Origin: Agapetus fuscipes
Lineage: Eukaryota; Arthropoda; Insecta; Trichoptera; Glossosomatidae
Direction: 5' to 3'
DNA length: 64,000 bases
NCBI GenBank assembly: GCA_951799405.1
Contig: OX637343.1
Coordinates: 10,332,524 to 10,396,523, forward strand
Positions 11,596-23,049 of this stretch are shown in pieces. The stretch's first letter is position 1. Every line of letters begins with the position of its first letter. Under the pieces are notes generated by a model. It did not search any database. It saw only the letters and a program-made list of their open reading frames with translations, and was not told the origin of the DNA. Position numbers and translations under genes: made by a program.

Positions 11596-11934
11596 AACGC
11601 AACTAAAACGCAACTAAGCTACACATATAGTGTAACTTCTTGCAGCGTTATCCCCGAAGGGGTCGCATGTGGCGAGTTGAACCTATTTATTTTTACAGGT
11701 AAGGGGGCCGGCCTTACGCCAACCACTTCAGTTGAAGTGGGGGTTTCCCAGCTCCCGAGGGGGCTGGTACTCATTTCTTGTGAAGGCTGAGTAAACCTTG
11801 CCGGTATTTTTATGATGGGGTTTAAAATAAATACCGAAATAGGAAATCATTTCTGACACCCTCCTCGGTGGGATTCGAACCCGAGCTCACGGGGTAGAAT
11901 GCAAGCACTCTACCAACTGAGCTATCGACCGGGA
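11596..11934 (-). mobile_element. SINE-1, full-length copy
   Basis: On the minus strand it opens with 'tagctcagttggtagagtgc' (A box) and 'gggttcgaatcccaccgagg' (B box). A body with 'ccggcaaggtttactcagcc' follows, and the end is 'gcttagttgcgttttagttg'. It is flanked on its 3' side by an extra 'aacgcaactaaa' unit. It is a tRNA-derived SINE, and no tRNA acceptor stem closes properly. Confidence 0.85.
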
Positions 11935-12161
11935 AATCTGGAAACGAGGCGCAACAGGTCCCTTATGGTGCTCTCTCATAACGTCATCAACGGCTTAATT
12001 GACAGTCCTACTCTGTTGGAGGGCTGCAGGTTGTATGTGCATGACGACACCTGATCAGTAAAATAAAGATGGGGGGTCGACGAGGTTTTTCGAACGTCAG
12101 AGCTAGAAATCAATTGTTGTACATTGTGAACCAAATCGTGTAAAATAAATTATTTCAGTTT

Positions 12162-12347
12162 ATGATAAAGGAAAAACAGTTTTGTTTTCGATTACGTGAG
12201 TATATTTTTATAAACCACAACCGGTTTCGCAAACATCCGTTCGCATCATCAGGTACCTGATGATGCGAACGGATGTTTGCGAAACCGGTTGTGGTTTATA
12301 AAAATATACTCACGTAATCGAAAACAAAACTGTTTTTCCTTTATCAT
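12162..12347. mobile_element. Perfect 186-bp palindrome with hammerhead-like cores
   Basis: Arms 12162-12254 and 12255-12347 are exact reverse complements with no loop. Each arm carries CTGATGA (12257-12263 on plus), a 6-bp stem with a 4-base loop, and GAAAC (from 12281). These are the conserved boxes of a type-I hammerhead ribozyme, which Penelope-like elements are known to carry. One extra unpaired base precedes the stem, so catalysis is uncertain. 'aattatttcagttta'-like sequence lies on both sides (12148 and 12391) and may be a target duplication. Confidence 0.75.
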
Positions 12348-12639
12348 TAATGATGAACGATTACAAAGTTAATGCCTCTACAATCAATAAAATTATTTCA
12401 GTTTAATTTAAAGAGAACCCAGTAAAATCATAAAAGTATAATAGAAACATACTAAATTAAATACGAGTGTGATGTATGTAGAAGTAAGAAGCTTTGTCAA
12501 TAGGCGCTCTCGTGAAAATAATGTACAACAGTCCCATGCACTTGTATGTTCGGGGATGAAAGTGTGGCGCCGGAAGGAAGCGAGACAGTTCCGACTGTCG
12601 CTTACAGTGATATATCACGGTGCCATGACAGGGCAGCAC

Positions 12640-13115
12640 AGTGACAATTCATCACACGACATTACGTCACATGACAAAACATCACAAGGACTAAATATCA
12701 CATGAAGTAACATTACACGACAATACATCAAAATGACATAACATCAGATAACAATGACATTACATCACAGGAAATTTAATTACAATTAAGAAAACATCAC
12801 GAGACATTACAATGACAAAACACCAATGAAAAATTCATTACAATGACAAAACGTCACAAGTCATTACATCATATGACAAAACATCACAATAAGAAAACAT
12901 CACATGACAAGACAACACATGACAAACCATCGCATGACATTGCAACACATGACAATACAACGCAGTTACAAAACATCAGAGGAAAATTAATCACAATGAC
13001 CAGAAATCTCATGAAATTACGTCACAATGACAATACATCACATTCCCCAAACACAAAATACCATAAAGGTCACATGAAAAACCAACGTAAGATAAGACAA
13101 TATAGTGTTTCATAA
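12640..13115. repeat. Degenerate satellite of 'acatcacatgacaaa' words
   Basis: Units of about 15-18 bp built from 'catcac', 'atgac' and 'attac/aaaac' repeat irregularly. A smaller relative is at 25195-25345. Apparent frames here are artefacts of the repeat. Confidence 0.85.
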
Positions 13116-13384
13116 TGCGATATTTGGTCTTGTGATATTTTGTCATTGTGAAGAGTTTTCCCGTGATGTTTTGTCACTGTTCTGTTCTGTCCTGTTACCA
13201 TAATATATCACAACTCCTGGAGCTGCGGAGAGCTGGGGGTGGGAGGAGGCAGGAAACGTCAAAACAGCATCCCAGTAAATCACACACATCCCCGTCTCAC
13301 GAGGAAAACAGCCAGCAAGCCTGAAACAATACGGGTAGATTCTTCCTTAGATGTATCTACGTGTGGCGTGTTTCAGACCTATTA

Positions 13385-13745
13385 ACGACAAAATTTCCAC
13401 GCGACATAATGCCCACTGACAAAATGTCCACCAACAGTACGTTAAATGTTCACAAGCATAATGCGCATATTTTGTTGGTGGACATTTTATCGGTGGGCAT
13501 TATGTCGCGTGGGCAAAAAGTAGGGCAAATCTCTCAATAATAGGGCTTTTAAGGCTTCTGAACACTGAGAAAAAATTAAGCTCAGACCTGACCCAATTTG
13601 TCCATGAACGATGTGACTGTGTACGAGTTATCTCTGGCCGAGTTGATTGCGATCGAAAAGTCGTTGACCGAAAATTCGTAGGGACGAAGTGTCGTGTGTC
13701 CGATTTGTCCATGGCTGAGCTGTCTGTGATCGATCTGTCGTAGAG
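13385..13745. repeat. Word-repeat locus 1 with a foldback
   Basis: Arms 13398-13436 and 13473-13510 are near-perfect inverted copies built from 'gacataatgcccac' and 'gacaaaatgtccacc'. From 13560 the sequence becomes a degenerate repeat of words such as 'gttgaccgaaaattcg', 'ccgatttgtccatgg' and 'tgtctgtgatcg'. The same vocabulary occurs at 20560, 20930, 58715 and 59540. Confidence 0.75.
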
Positions 13746-14092
13746 CCCTTGTTAACGGCAAGTTATAGATACACGAAATTCGTAAAAGGCTAGATCTGTT
13801 GGTAAATGTCGAAAACTAAAAAAAGTAAGCATTGTTTTGCTAATATTAATGTCATCAGTCTCCCACAGATGGACATGACAATAATAATAAAAAAATAGAG
13901 AATTTATAAAATATTTCTTCTCACACCGCTGCACAAACTAACACATCCACATATTTTTTTTCACTCTGTCCTTGCCTCCTACTATACGAGGGTTGACGCA
14001 AATGCAGTCTGTCAAGATAAATTAATATTTAAAGAAATATCAAGAGGAGTTAAGTTTACAGAAAATAATGCCTTTATTTATTAATCTTAACT

Positions 14093-14346
14093 GTTCCTTG
14101 ACTTATAGGTTGGTATGCGGCTGACCACCCATGCTGTAAAAATGGTTCACTTTGCCAATGTCACCCCTGTTACAGGGAAGGACGGCAAGAGTTGCAGGGT
14201 GTATGTCCATTTGAGATTTGGTTTTTATGTTGTAGGCTCACATGAGGCATGTGCAAGCGCGAACTTGTACATGTCTGGTTGTGAGAATGCATGTAATGTG
14301 AATCTCCAATGTAACATATATTTGCAACTTAGATTAGATTAGATTA
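14093..14346 (+). mobile_element. LINE-A 3' tail, full length
   Basis: Runs from 'gttccttgacttataggttg' to 'caacttagattagattagat'. The short gatta tandem at the end is the likely 3' tail motif of the LINE. Confidence 0.85.
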
Positions 14347-14355
14347 ACTAGTTGT

Positions 14356-14890
14356 TTGGTATGAGGCTTACCCCCGTACTGAAAAAAACTTGGTTCACTT
14401 TTGCAATTGCCACCCCGATTTCAAAACACGGCGTTAAGAGTTGCTATGTTCATGTCCATGTGAGATTTTATTTATTTTGTAGGAACCTACACATAAAAAG
14501 GCACACCGGTCCGCAGTCTAGTGGTCAAAACTTTGAATCCAGATTGGAAGGAAGTGGGTTCGAATTCTGGCGGAGCACAAAAAAAGGTTTCATTTTTAAA
14601 ATTGGCGCTTCGTTGGGTTGCAAAATTAATGTCTCTGTCAAAGGTCGGTCACAATAGATCGATCCGGCCTTTCAACAACTGGGTCTTGCATGAGAATTGG
14701 AGCTTTCTACAGCGACGACCAAGCTCGCAGAGGGCTCGAGGGAGAAAGGGTTGGATTGACACTAAAACAGCGCTCATCGAATAAATCATCCTAATATTAT
14801 ATTTTTTACTATTATTGTACAACATGTGAGGTTATGCATTAAATATATGCCGTACTTAAATGGCAATAGGGCTTTATAGATTATAGATTT
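14356..14890 (+). mobile_element. Divergent LINE-A tail split by SINE-3
   Basis: 14356-14504 is the 5' half of a divergent tail and 14816-14890 its 3' half ('gttatgcattaaatat', 'gattatagatt'). Between them lies SINE-3 at 14507-14800, so the SINE inserted later. Confidence 0.75.
14507..14800 (+). mobile_element. SINE-3, head plus body
   Basis: The head reads 'ggtccgcagtctagtggtca' (A-box-like) and 'gtgggttcgaattctggcgg' (B-box-like), ending in 'gagcacaaaaaa'. The body contains 'caacaactgggtcttgc' and 'cgacgaccaagctcgcagag'. The 3' end is 'cgaataaatcatcctaatat'. The head resembles an Asp/Glu/Met-type tRNA. Confidence 0.75.
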
Positions 14891-15202
14891 TAAGCTAAGC
14901 CAAAGTAACGAAAAAATATTTTTAAATTTATTTCACGCATGAAGACAATATATTTTTGACAGCCCTAACGCATTAAATGGTTGAACACGTGCATTTCAAA
15001 TAATAATAGTATGGAGACCCAGAAACTCGAAGAAACTGCCAAAATACTACAAAAGGTACCTACCTACTTGTTATATAATACCTACGTAATAATATTTCTT
15101 ATTTGTTCGGGTAAAAACTTGAATTCCATTTTTATTATAATATCATTAATAATATTATAATCTTAGAATTCGTGATTTTTTTCCTAATGCTTGCTAAAGA
15201 TC

Positions 15203-15274
15203 GGTCCGTAGTCTAGTGGTTACGCTTCCAACTCATAATCGGAAGGTCGTAAGTTCAATTCCCGGTGGAGCACA
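15203..15274 (+). mobile_element. Isolated SINE-3 tRNA-like head
   Basis: Reads 'ggtccgtagtctagtggtta' and 'aagttcaattcccggtggag'. It stops at 'gcac' and runs straight into a minus-strand composite SINE. The insertion point falls at the head's A-run position. Confidence 0.7.
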
Positions 15275-15760
15275 GAACGCAACTAAGCTACACATATTGT
15301 GTAACTTCTTGCCTGCGTTGTCCCATGGGGCGATTCCGAGCCTTTTTATTTTTACAGGTAAGGGGACCAGATTTACACCAACCACTTCAGTTGAAGTGGG
15401 GGTTTTCCAGCTCCCGAGGGGGCTGGTTCTCATTTGTTGTGAAGTCTGAGTAAACCTTGAGATCGAACCCTTGCTCTCGGCATGGAATGCAAGCATTCTA
15501 CCAATTGAGCTATCGAACTTTTTACGAGCTTGGTCGTCGTCGCTACAAAGCGCCAATTGTCAAGCAAGACCCAGTTGCTGTAAAGCTGGATAGACCTTTG
15601 GTGACCGGTCATTGGTAAAGGTGTATGAATTTTTCAACCCAGCGAAGAGCAAATTTGAAAATATAAATGCAATATTTTTTGTGCTCCGCCGGGATTCGAA
15701 CTCACAACCTTCCATTCAGGCCCATTGGGAGCTTGGAAACCTAAGTGGTTGACGCAAGGC
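15275..15760 (-). mobile_element. Composite SINE: SINE-3 head and body fused to SINE-1
   Basis: On the minus strand from 15760: SINE-3 head ('gttcgaatcccggcggagca'), SINE-3 body ('cttgacaattggcgctttgt'), then a second tRNA-like head ('tcgatagctcaattggtaga') and the SINE-1 body ending in 'agcttagttgcgtt'. The same order recurs at 43945-44467 and, without its first head, at 38020-38350. It appears to be a dimeric SINE with two unrelated promoters' heads. Confidence 0.75.
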
Positions 15761-15974
15761 CACCTCCACCACCGCCCTCTCTCTTGCCCATTAGGAAAGG
15801 CCCTCTGCTGCCATTCCCTAATACGTGGTGTGATTGGCAAAAGTGAATTTAGTTTGTATAGCATAGGGGGTCAGCCTTAAATAGAAACCTATATTTTGTC
15901 AACGAACTCAATAATCAGCTAAAATCATAAGCGACAATTCTCAAGCAAGACCCAGTTGGTGTAAGGCTGTGTTA

Positions 15975-18039
15975 AGGATGTGTTTTTAAAATAGATTTAT
16001 GAAGAGTAATGCATGAAACGAGATAGTAAAGTGTGTTTCGCCGGCTGCCGCAATATTATTAATTCCATTGGAATTCCTATTATTACTCTTTTCCATGGCT
16101 CGGAGTTTTTTTTATACATATATACTCATACATATATTGTTTATGCAGTATCATAATGATACATTAGCGGTTCGGTCGCCGTTTTATATTCCGTCCGCCA
16201 TTGCAATCGGCAAAATACCCAAACGGGGAAGAAACCGCCATCTGTGCAAAAAATAAAACAGTACAAAAATATAAAATTAGCTGATTAAGTTAAACAAATG
16301 AAAAATTTACGAAAATAATTAAAAATATTTCTTTAATTTAATCACGATGTGATTTTTTCGGAAAATTACTCGGAGGAACTTAAAACGCGTACGAAAAAAA
16401 ATTACGTAAATACATTTTCAAAAAAATTAATAACTCAGTAACTAAGTAAATAATGAATTTTCGGAAATCCTGGTAATTTAGCTGAATACATACTCTATCA
16501 TTAAATTGAATATTTGGATTTGAAATATTAATAAAAGAAACGTGAGTTGCATTGGAAAATGAGCCTTTTTTAAATAGTTTTTTGCATATTTCCAGCTGAT
16601 TGGAAGGCAAAAAAAAAAAAAAAAAATATTTTCATTTCGTTTAAATATACAGGAAGACGACCATATATTTTTTTTTTTGAACAGCCATAGTTGTTTTGGG
16701 TCTCAAATCCCCCTTAACTAAATTTCCTCCTTAGCAACAATACAAATGAAAATTAAATCGAACTGAAATTAAGCCTTCAACATAGTATTCCTTGCAATAT
16801 GCTGCATTTCGCGATTCGGTCAAAAAACTGGTAAGATGTGTTTTTTTTTGTGGTGGTCAAACTGGTACAGCGAATTCCGATTATGGCGCGGACCACCAAC
16901 GAATCGCGGGACCAATGTCATAAGTGATTGATCTGGAGAAGAGATAGCCTAATTGATTGCAGCATCCAACATAAATTATTACAAACCGTATGGAAGAAAT
17001 CCCGTCATTTCAACAATGTTGTGCAACAGCAATCAGGTCGGAACATTGAAAAGGGCCCGAAAATGTATCTCATCATGTGGCCGGATCACTTCCAAATCTG
17101 ACCGCCAGATGCACTAGTCTCTTATCCATTCAAAGGTTTTTTTCTGTCAAATCTTTTGGAGGTTAAATCCTAAAAACACTTATTGCATGTTGTAAATACG
17201 TCGTTTTAATGCGAAATAAGATAGTTCACCTGATTTAAGTAATTGGTTGAGTGTGCGAAATAATTCAAAGAGTATATAATTTTGCTCGGGTTAAATAAAA
17301 ACAAAATGATTTTAATTATTATTTAAATCACTGTTTTCAGTTAAGCCTATATCCGGGTCAAGATCCGAGTAGGTACATTGTGATGTACAAGAAATCCATA
17401 TTTCAAAATAATTTTACAACCATAAATATTTTCTACCATCAATATCGATATCAATGTGTATTTGTGTGATAACAAATTATTAGTTCGTTCTTTGACTGAC
17501 TAAATGCTGAAAGCTATCGAAATTTCCCTGATTATCGGGAATTTTGGATGGATGACGTCACATAGTCAAGGGATATTTTGATTGTTTGGACCTCAATGTC
17601 TTTCCACAGCGATTCCTGAACTCTCCAAATAATTGCATTTGTTATTATTTTCATGCGATTTTAATGTTCCTTGCATAATCACTTTAATTACATTTATTTG
17701 AAACAATGCATAAACTCTCAATCCGGGTATAAGCCACAAATTGACAGATTCATTTACGATGCCCTCATTGATATTATTTACCATCAACTTGCATTCATTT
17801 CTTCTGACAGTGTTCATTTTCATATTGCTTTCCTTTGCTGTTTTTCGGTCATATAATGGTCATTGAAAATTAAATTTCTACTACGTCATTACCGCAATGG
17901 AAAAACTGTATTTCATGTTATTTTATACAGGTATCTTTAAAATAAAAGTCTACAATTATATTGAACAACAATGGACTCAGTATGCTACCCTGTCTTACAC
18001 CCATCTACTTGTACTAATGTCATTACTTTCTTGTTTCAG
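15975..18039. other. Probable dally intron sequence, no gene seen
   Basis: Mostly unique-looking AT-rich sequence. The open frames at 16068, 16380 and 17593 are short and unsupported. 17546-17580 repeats the 'atggatgacgtcacatag' phrase of 9888. The last 15 bases form the splice acceptor of the glypican exon. Confidence 0.5.
18025..18039 (+). other. dally: Splice acceptor of the glypican exon
   Basis: Pyrimidine-rich 'actttcttgtttcag' directly before the exon. The exon starts with two bases completing a split codon. Confidence 0.85.
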
Positions 18040-18806
18040 AGCACGTGATTGATCTCTCAGATGAGCTGGAATACAACACCCTATACTTGTTCTCTCAAGT
18101 GTACCGAAGAATGTCTGTCCTCTCCATGGATCCAATAAAAAAGCTCTTCTTAGACATCAGAAACTATGTCAGAAACGTCTCGGACATCTCAAACGAACCA
18201 GCGCTGAACATCGAATCATCAGTCACAAATTTCTTCACCAACCTGTTCCCACTTGTGTACCACCACGCCGTCAATCTCCAGCAAAATGACTTCAGAGAAG
18301 ACTACAAGAAATGCCTGAGGCAATCCATAAACGACATCCAACCCTTCGGAGAAATTCCACGGCAAGTTTCACGCACCATCTTCAAAAGCTTAGAAGCAAC
18401 ACGAGTTTTGTTGCAAGCTCTGCTTTTAGGCTCTGAAGTCATGAACATGACGGATTCCTTACTCACTGAAAAATCCTTGACACCAAGCAGTTTACAAACA
18501 TCATGTCATCAAGCATTGTTGAAGATGTCTTATTGTCCCAAATGCCTTGGTTTGGACCTTAAAGTAAAACCATGTTCTGGTTACTGTTTAAATGTAATGA
18601 GAGGTTGCTTGACTCAGCACGTGTCTGAATTGGATCTCCCTTGGAATGGATATGTGGAAGCTGTTGAAAGATTGGTGCTTGCCTTGAACAATACAGACTC
18701 CAATGGTCCTGGATTAAATTTGGATTCAGTGATTGGTGATTTGGATACGAAGATATCTGGTGCCATCATGTACGCGATGGAGAATGGACCCAGTTTGGAG
18801 AAGAAG
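18040..18806 (+). CDS. dally: Internal exon of a dally-type glypican
   Basis: Glypicans are GPI-anchored heparan-sulphate proteoglycans. In insects dally modulates Dpp/BMP and Wg signalling at the cell surface. The exon encodes about 255 residues of the helical, cysteine-rich N-terminal lobe. Numbering from V at 18045: FFTNLFPLVYHHAVN (63-77), C90, PFGEIPRQVSR (100-110), SLEATRVLLQAL (115-126), C154, and the glypican signature C164..C167.G...PC177..YC181..V..GC188. N-glycosylation sequons lie at N44, N134 and N215. PFG.IPR and SLEATR..LQAL favour the GPC3/GPC5-dally branch over dally-like/GPC4. The exon enters with two bases of a split codon and ends on a codon boundary before 'gtaaga'. Compared with the signature I remember, one extra residue lies between G169-L170 and P176-C177. 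The signal peptide, remaining cysteines, glycosaminoglycan sites and GPI signal lie in exons outside the window or unseen. Confidence 0.93.
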
Positions 18807-18812
18807 GTAAGA
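18807..18812 (+). other. dally: Splice donor of the glypican exon
   Basis: The coding sequence ends in 'gagaagaag' and continues as 'gtaaga', a good donor. Read-through meets a stop five codons on, which supports splicing here. Confidence 0.85.
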
Positions 18813-19230
18813 TTTTAAATTGTTTTTCGATGTCTACAACAACTCGATCTATTGAAATTCTTTAAGTTTTTACATGAATCTTAACCATGACGTCTTCTGT
18901 CCTAGAAAGAACTCTTTTGCCCTAAACTGGCTCACCAATACTTTTTAACCTGCGAGAACAGAGATTTCGATTCCGAATTTTGCCGAGAAAAATAAGCCAA
19001 ACTCCCACATATTCGCGAGGAATTTTAATATGCTTCCATTATGTTGATTTATTTTTGAAGTAAATACATTGTATCACAATCAAAAACCTAAATATTTATT
19101 TGCCTTCAATTATTTTTAGAGAAATTTACACCTTTATTGTGAGGTACCTTATATTATAAACCTACTTTTCTCAATATTTCTTCTACACTGAATATTTGCA
19201 AAAATAAAAACAAAGTTTTTCTTCAAGAGT
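18813..19230. other. Intron sequence, nothing seen
   Basis: AT-rich, without a gene or a clear repeat. Confidence 0.5.
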
Positions 19231-19234
19231 CGGT

Positions 19235-19330
19235 GAATTATATTATCTAGGTTCTCTGCCAGCGCTTTCGGAGTGTCTTCACACCATTATCAAGAGAACA
19301 ACTGTTGATAATGATGTGGTAACACTCAAC
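19235..19330 (-). mobile_element. Penelope-like terminal remnant with hammerhead-like motif
   Basis: On the minus strand 'ctcttgataatggtgtgaag' is followed by GAAA (19269-19266) and 'gcgctggcagagaac'. The boxes are spaced like those in the arms at 52241 and 53086, which also begin 'ctcttgataatg'. No coding remains. Confidence 0.55.
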
Positions 19331-20009
19331 AGCGCTCAAGATAATAAACCAACTCGTGAAATAAAAACATTGTTTTTATCCAATTATTATACCTTAATAT
19401 TTGCTCGGTTTTCATCGATTTCTTTTTTAACTTTTTTTCATTTGTTTATGCTATTTTAGGCGTACAGGCTCACGTATCTATTTCTTCAGGCGTGTATTTA
19501 TTTCAAATTATATTTACATAACCCTTTCGCTGCCTACGTAAACTCTGGTCTCATCCATCTCCCCTCCTCCCCACTTAACTCCATCATCATTTATTTCCTC
19601 ACAAGTCCCCGATCCTTCCATTTCTCATTGCCAGATTCTCTCTATTGCATCATCACACATCGCGTCTGAACCCGCCCCACACCCTTCCCACGTAAAAATC
19701 CTCCCAACAACCCTCAAGACGAGTCTGCAGCAGTTTTTACCCCATATTTAAAGTCCATTTTCATTAATATTTCTATTATAATTATTAAATTGTAGATTTT
19801 CATTTTATTATTTTACTTAGTGATTGTTTGTTTTATATTGTTATGATTTTAATTGTGTTCTTTTAATCAAACTTCAATTTATTTTTCGAGATTCATTTTA
19901 CACAATGTCGGTCTACAATGTACTGATTTCTAGCTCTTGCTTATCGACTTCACGGCTCAATGTTTTAATCGACTCAGGTTTCTCACACGGTTCATTTGTG
20001 ATTTGGGTA
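19331..20009. other. Unassigned intron-like stretch
   Basis: Pyrimidine-rich 19540-19700 followed by T-rich sequence. No gene recognised. Confidence 0.4.
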
Positions 20010-20275
20010 TTGTAGATTCACATGCGGCATGTAGAAGCGCGACTTTATACGTAGTACTAGCTTATGGGAATGCATTTTGTATGAATCTTGAATGTTCAGA
20101 AGTTCGAGCATCGAAATCCAGGGAAAACCTACAGACACACTACTTCGCCGCGATAGCACAGAAAGCGTCCTTGGAGTGACAATCTTCACGAAACGGCGCT
20201 ATATTAAATCATCATCATCATCATCAATATATCTTTGCAACTTAGATTATATTATAATTCAATATTAGTGAGACA
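20010..20275 (+). mobile_element. LINE-A tail 3' half with inserted repeat end
   Basis: 'cacatgcggcatgtagaagc' and the terminal 'tctttgcaacttagattata' belong to LINE-A. Between them, 20096-20226 is foreign and ends in a (tca)n run at 20209-20226, the kind of simple tail other LINEs leave. Its source was not identified. Confidence 0.65.
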
Positions 20276-20559
20276 TATAGATAAGACCGCCACATTTAAG
20301 TTAAAACTGAATATGAGCTCAAATTTTCAAGCCATAAAATTTTTCAAAATTAAATTACATTTTAAATAGGTTTTCGCTATATCTCAAGGTACGTTAGATC
20401 AAGGTTATCTCTCTCCTACATTACGTACATTTTAAAATCTCGAGCATTTCCCCGCTCCTTTACAAATCGAGATGAATGACGTCACCATTCTCTTCTTGAA
20501 TTTGGATTTCCCGCCTAAATAAAGAGAGAAATATGATTTGGGCGGGGAGATTTGTAAGG

Positions 20560-21130
20560 CTGTTGAGTTTTGACGGTTCCACGACAAATCGCTCACAGAT
20601 AATTCGTCCACAGACAGCTTGGCCATTGACAAATCGGTCACACGACAGTTCGTCCACACAACTTTTCGGTCACAGAAAACTTGGCCACAGACAACTCGTC
20701 CGCAGATACATCGGTCACGGATATTCCGATCACGGACAATTCGGTCACACAACAGTTTGTTCACAAAAATTTTCGGTCAACGACATTTGGCCACATGCAA
20801 AATAAGACTAAAGACAGCTGAGTCATAGAAAACTGCAATTAATTAAAAGTAAAATAATTTCGAAGATTTTTTGGCGAACAATTTTTATATGTGATGCAGC
20901 TGTCTGCTTGCTTATATTGTCTATATTGACTGAAAAGTCGTGCGGACAAACTGCCGTGTGAGCAAACTGTCCGTTACCGATGTGTTTTTATACGAGTTAT
21001 TTGTAGCCGAATTGTCTGTGACAGAAATGTTATTCACCGAAAACTCGAGTAGACGAACTGTAGTGTGCTGTGTGACCGATTTGTCAATGGCCTAGCAGTC
21101 TATGGTCACGATATCTTTGACCAATTTATC
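20560..21130. repeat. Word-repeat loci 2 and 3
   Basis: 20560-20835 is a run of ~15-bp units mixing 'cggtcaca', 'gacaactcgtcc' and 'acagtttgttcac'. 20930-21130 repeats the same words mostly in reverse-complement form. Unit order is irregular. Open frames on both strands arise from the repeat and are not genes. Confidence 0.75.
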
Positions 21131-21299
21131 GTGACACGAGTTTTGACAGATAAGTAGGCGCCTTTTGATAATAATAATAATATCAATCCATTTCATTTTC
21201 TCTACTAGTAAAATACAAGTAGGTTCCTAAGTATTTTTGATTTAAATAAAAAAAATGTACTATTTCATTTTTTTGCTTTTTACTTCAGGGGAAGGCCTG

Positions 21300-21420
21300 C
21301 CGTCACTTGAGAAAATATAGAGCTTTGTATGAGCGTACATATGCTGCGGGTCCTTCTGACGCATACAAACAGGACGGGTATGAGGAGGGTTTGAACATAC
21401 TATTTTAATTTTTCCTTACT
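21300..21420 (+). repeat. Dispersed repeat, exon-like
   Basis: Contains 'agctttgtatgagcgtac', 'gggtccttctgacgc' and 'caggacgggtatg'. 31365-31455 carries the same order of words with changes. A 'ttacttcag' before it mimics a splice acceptor, but the repetition argues against a host exon. Confidence 0.6.
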
Positions 21421-21631
21421 TTGTTTTTATTTAGAGTTTTTTGTATGCAAATAAACTAGGGATGTGATAGAGTGCAGCGGATACCAGATTCCGGATGCTG
21501 AATGCTGGATTCTGAATACCGGATAATTAAAGTTCTCTAACGATGACGACAAAAATACTGAATTCCATGTATTAATATCGGATTCTTGATAGCCTTTGAT
21601 GAATGCCAGGTAATAAATCATTAAAAATGAC

Positions 21632-21879
21632 AGTTCGTTGACTTACAGGTCACCGACCACCCAAAATGAAAAAAAATGGTTCACTTTACCAATGTCACCC
21701 CTGTTTTAAGAAAAGTCAGCAAGCGTTAAAGGGATTATGCTCTTTTGAGATTGGGTTTTTATATTGTAGGTCCACATACGGCACGTGTAAGCGCGAGCTT
21801 ATACGTGTCTGCTTATGTGAATGCATTCAATATGAATCTTAAATGTGTCTTTGCAATTTAGATTATAGGTTATAGATTA
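21632..21879 (+). mobile_element. LINE-A 3' tail, full length
   Basis: Starts 'gttcgttgacttacaggtca' with a short deletion of the usual 'tggtatgaggctg', and ends 'gattataggttatagattat'. Confidence 0.8.
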
Positions 21880-22570
21880 TAAATTCCCAACAAATAGCGT
21901 TCTTTGATTTTCTAAGTGAAGCAAAAAAAAAACAATCGTAAATATTTGTTTTGTTAAGAACAAAATGATGAACAATACTCGTATCTATGCATTGGTGAAT
22001 TATCAATGTTGACGAAAGTAGAATCTCATATTATCATTAGATCTTTAGATGTGCGTGGTTGAATATTCATATAAAAAAAACTGTTGTCTAACACCCGTAT
22101 AAAACCCGTAAAAAAAAACTACCCGGTATTCACCCGAATACCGGAAATGCAATTATGTTAAATTCAATAGCATCTTTTTTTTAAAAAAGTGTCACAAAAA
22201 TTCATAATTATAAATTCAATTTATGAATATTTAAACAACAAAAATATATATTAAAATCCATTCATAAGCGGAAACCGCACACTTTTTCATAACTCAAACA
22301 GCTGGAAGTTCATTGATATGCGATTTGAATGGTAATTTATTGCTGCATTTAAACCTGCAGTATTTTTCCATATTTCTGAATTAATTCTACAACAACAACA
22401 AAAATAGGATTTTGAGAACGTGACAAGATTTAAAAGAGTCCGCATCATAGAGTAATAATAATATTGTTTCTCTATTCATTATTATATTATTTATTACTTT
22501 ATGGTCCGCATACATACATAGACAAAAAAAATGTGACAAAGTTAACTACCTTATATTTTCTTCAAATAAA
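21880..22570. other. Unassigned AT-rich stretch
   Basis: No gene seen. A LINE-A tail scrap lies just beyond, at 22575-22630. 22636-22666 resembles the terminus of the MITE at 36674 ('acacattctgtccg'). Confidence 0.4.
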
Positions 22571-22680
22571 AATTGGTTCACTTGCTTTCATCCTTATTTC
22601 AGGAGAGTTCGGCAAAAGTTGCAGTTAATTTCACCCAGAACACATTCTGTCCGTTTTGTGTATGTTTTTTTTTCTCTATG

Positions 22681-23045
22681 GCATGCGGCTGACCACCCAT
22701 GCTGTAAAAATGGTTCACTTTGCCAATGTCACCCGTGTCTCAGGGAAGGACGGCAAGAGTTGCAAGGGTGTATGTCCATTTGAGATTTGGTTTTTATGTT
22801 GTAGGTTAACATGAGGTATGTGCAAGCGCGAACTTGTACGTGTCTCGTTGTGAGAATGCATGTAATGTGAATCTCCAATGTAAGATATCTTTTCAACTTA
22901 GAATAGATTAGATTAGTGCTGTTCGTATTTTTCTTTGACTTATATTGGTTGGTATTCGGCTGAACACCTATAAAAAAGTGCAAAGTGAACCATTTTTTAC
23001 AGTGTGCTTGGTACACCTCATCCTAACCTAAAAGTCAAGGAATTC
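22681..23045. mobile_element. LINE-A tail (+) followed by a small head-to-head pair
   Basis: 22681-22915 is a full tail on plus. 22931-22970 is the 5' start of another on plus, joined at 22976 to the 5' start of a third on minus, which ends 'cctaaaagtcaaggaattc'. The last two form a tiny inverted pair. Confidence 0.7.
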
Positions 23046-23049
23046 AAAG

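Noticed and set aside
12843..13115. 90-codon frame as a gene
   Set aside because: It lies wholly within the catgac/catcac satellite and its product is a repeat of the same words.
12640..13115. CRISPR-like array
   Set aside because: Units are irregular and there are no fixed spacers. The window is eukaryotic.
18045..18818. Self-contained 257-codon gene
   Set aside because: It starts at a GTG right after a splice acceptor and its last codons are intron read-through past a good donor. It is an internal exon.
20432..20828. Overlapping frames on both strands (up to 110 codons)
   Set aside because: Product of the word-repeat locus. Similar arginine- and serine-rich frames appear at 13500, 58591 and 59517 for the same reason.
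21299..21412. Possible next dally exon after a 'ttacttcag' acceptor, in phase with the glypican exon
   Set aside because: The same sequence, with changes, occurs at 31365-31455, the frame closes soon with a stop, no donor is evident, and the product does not resemble glypican.
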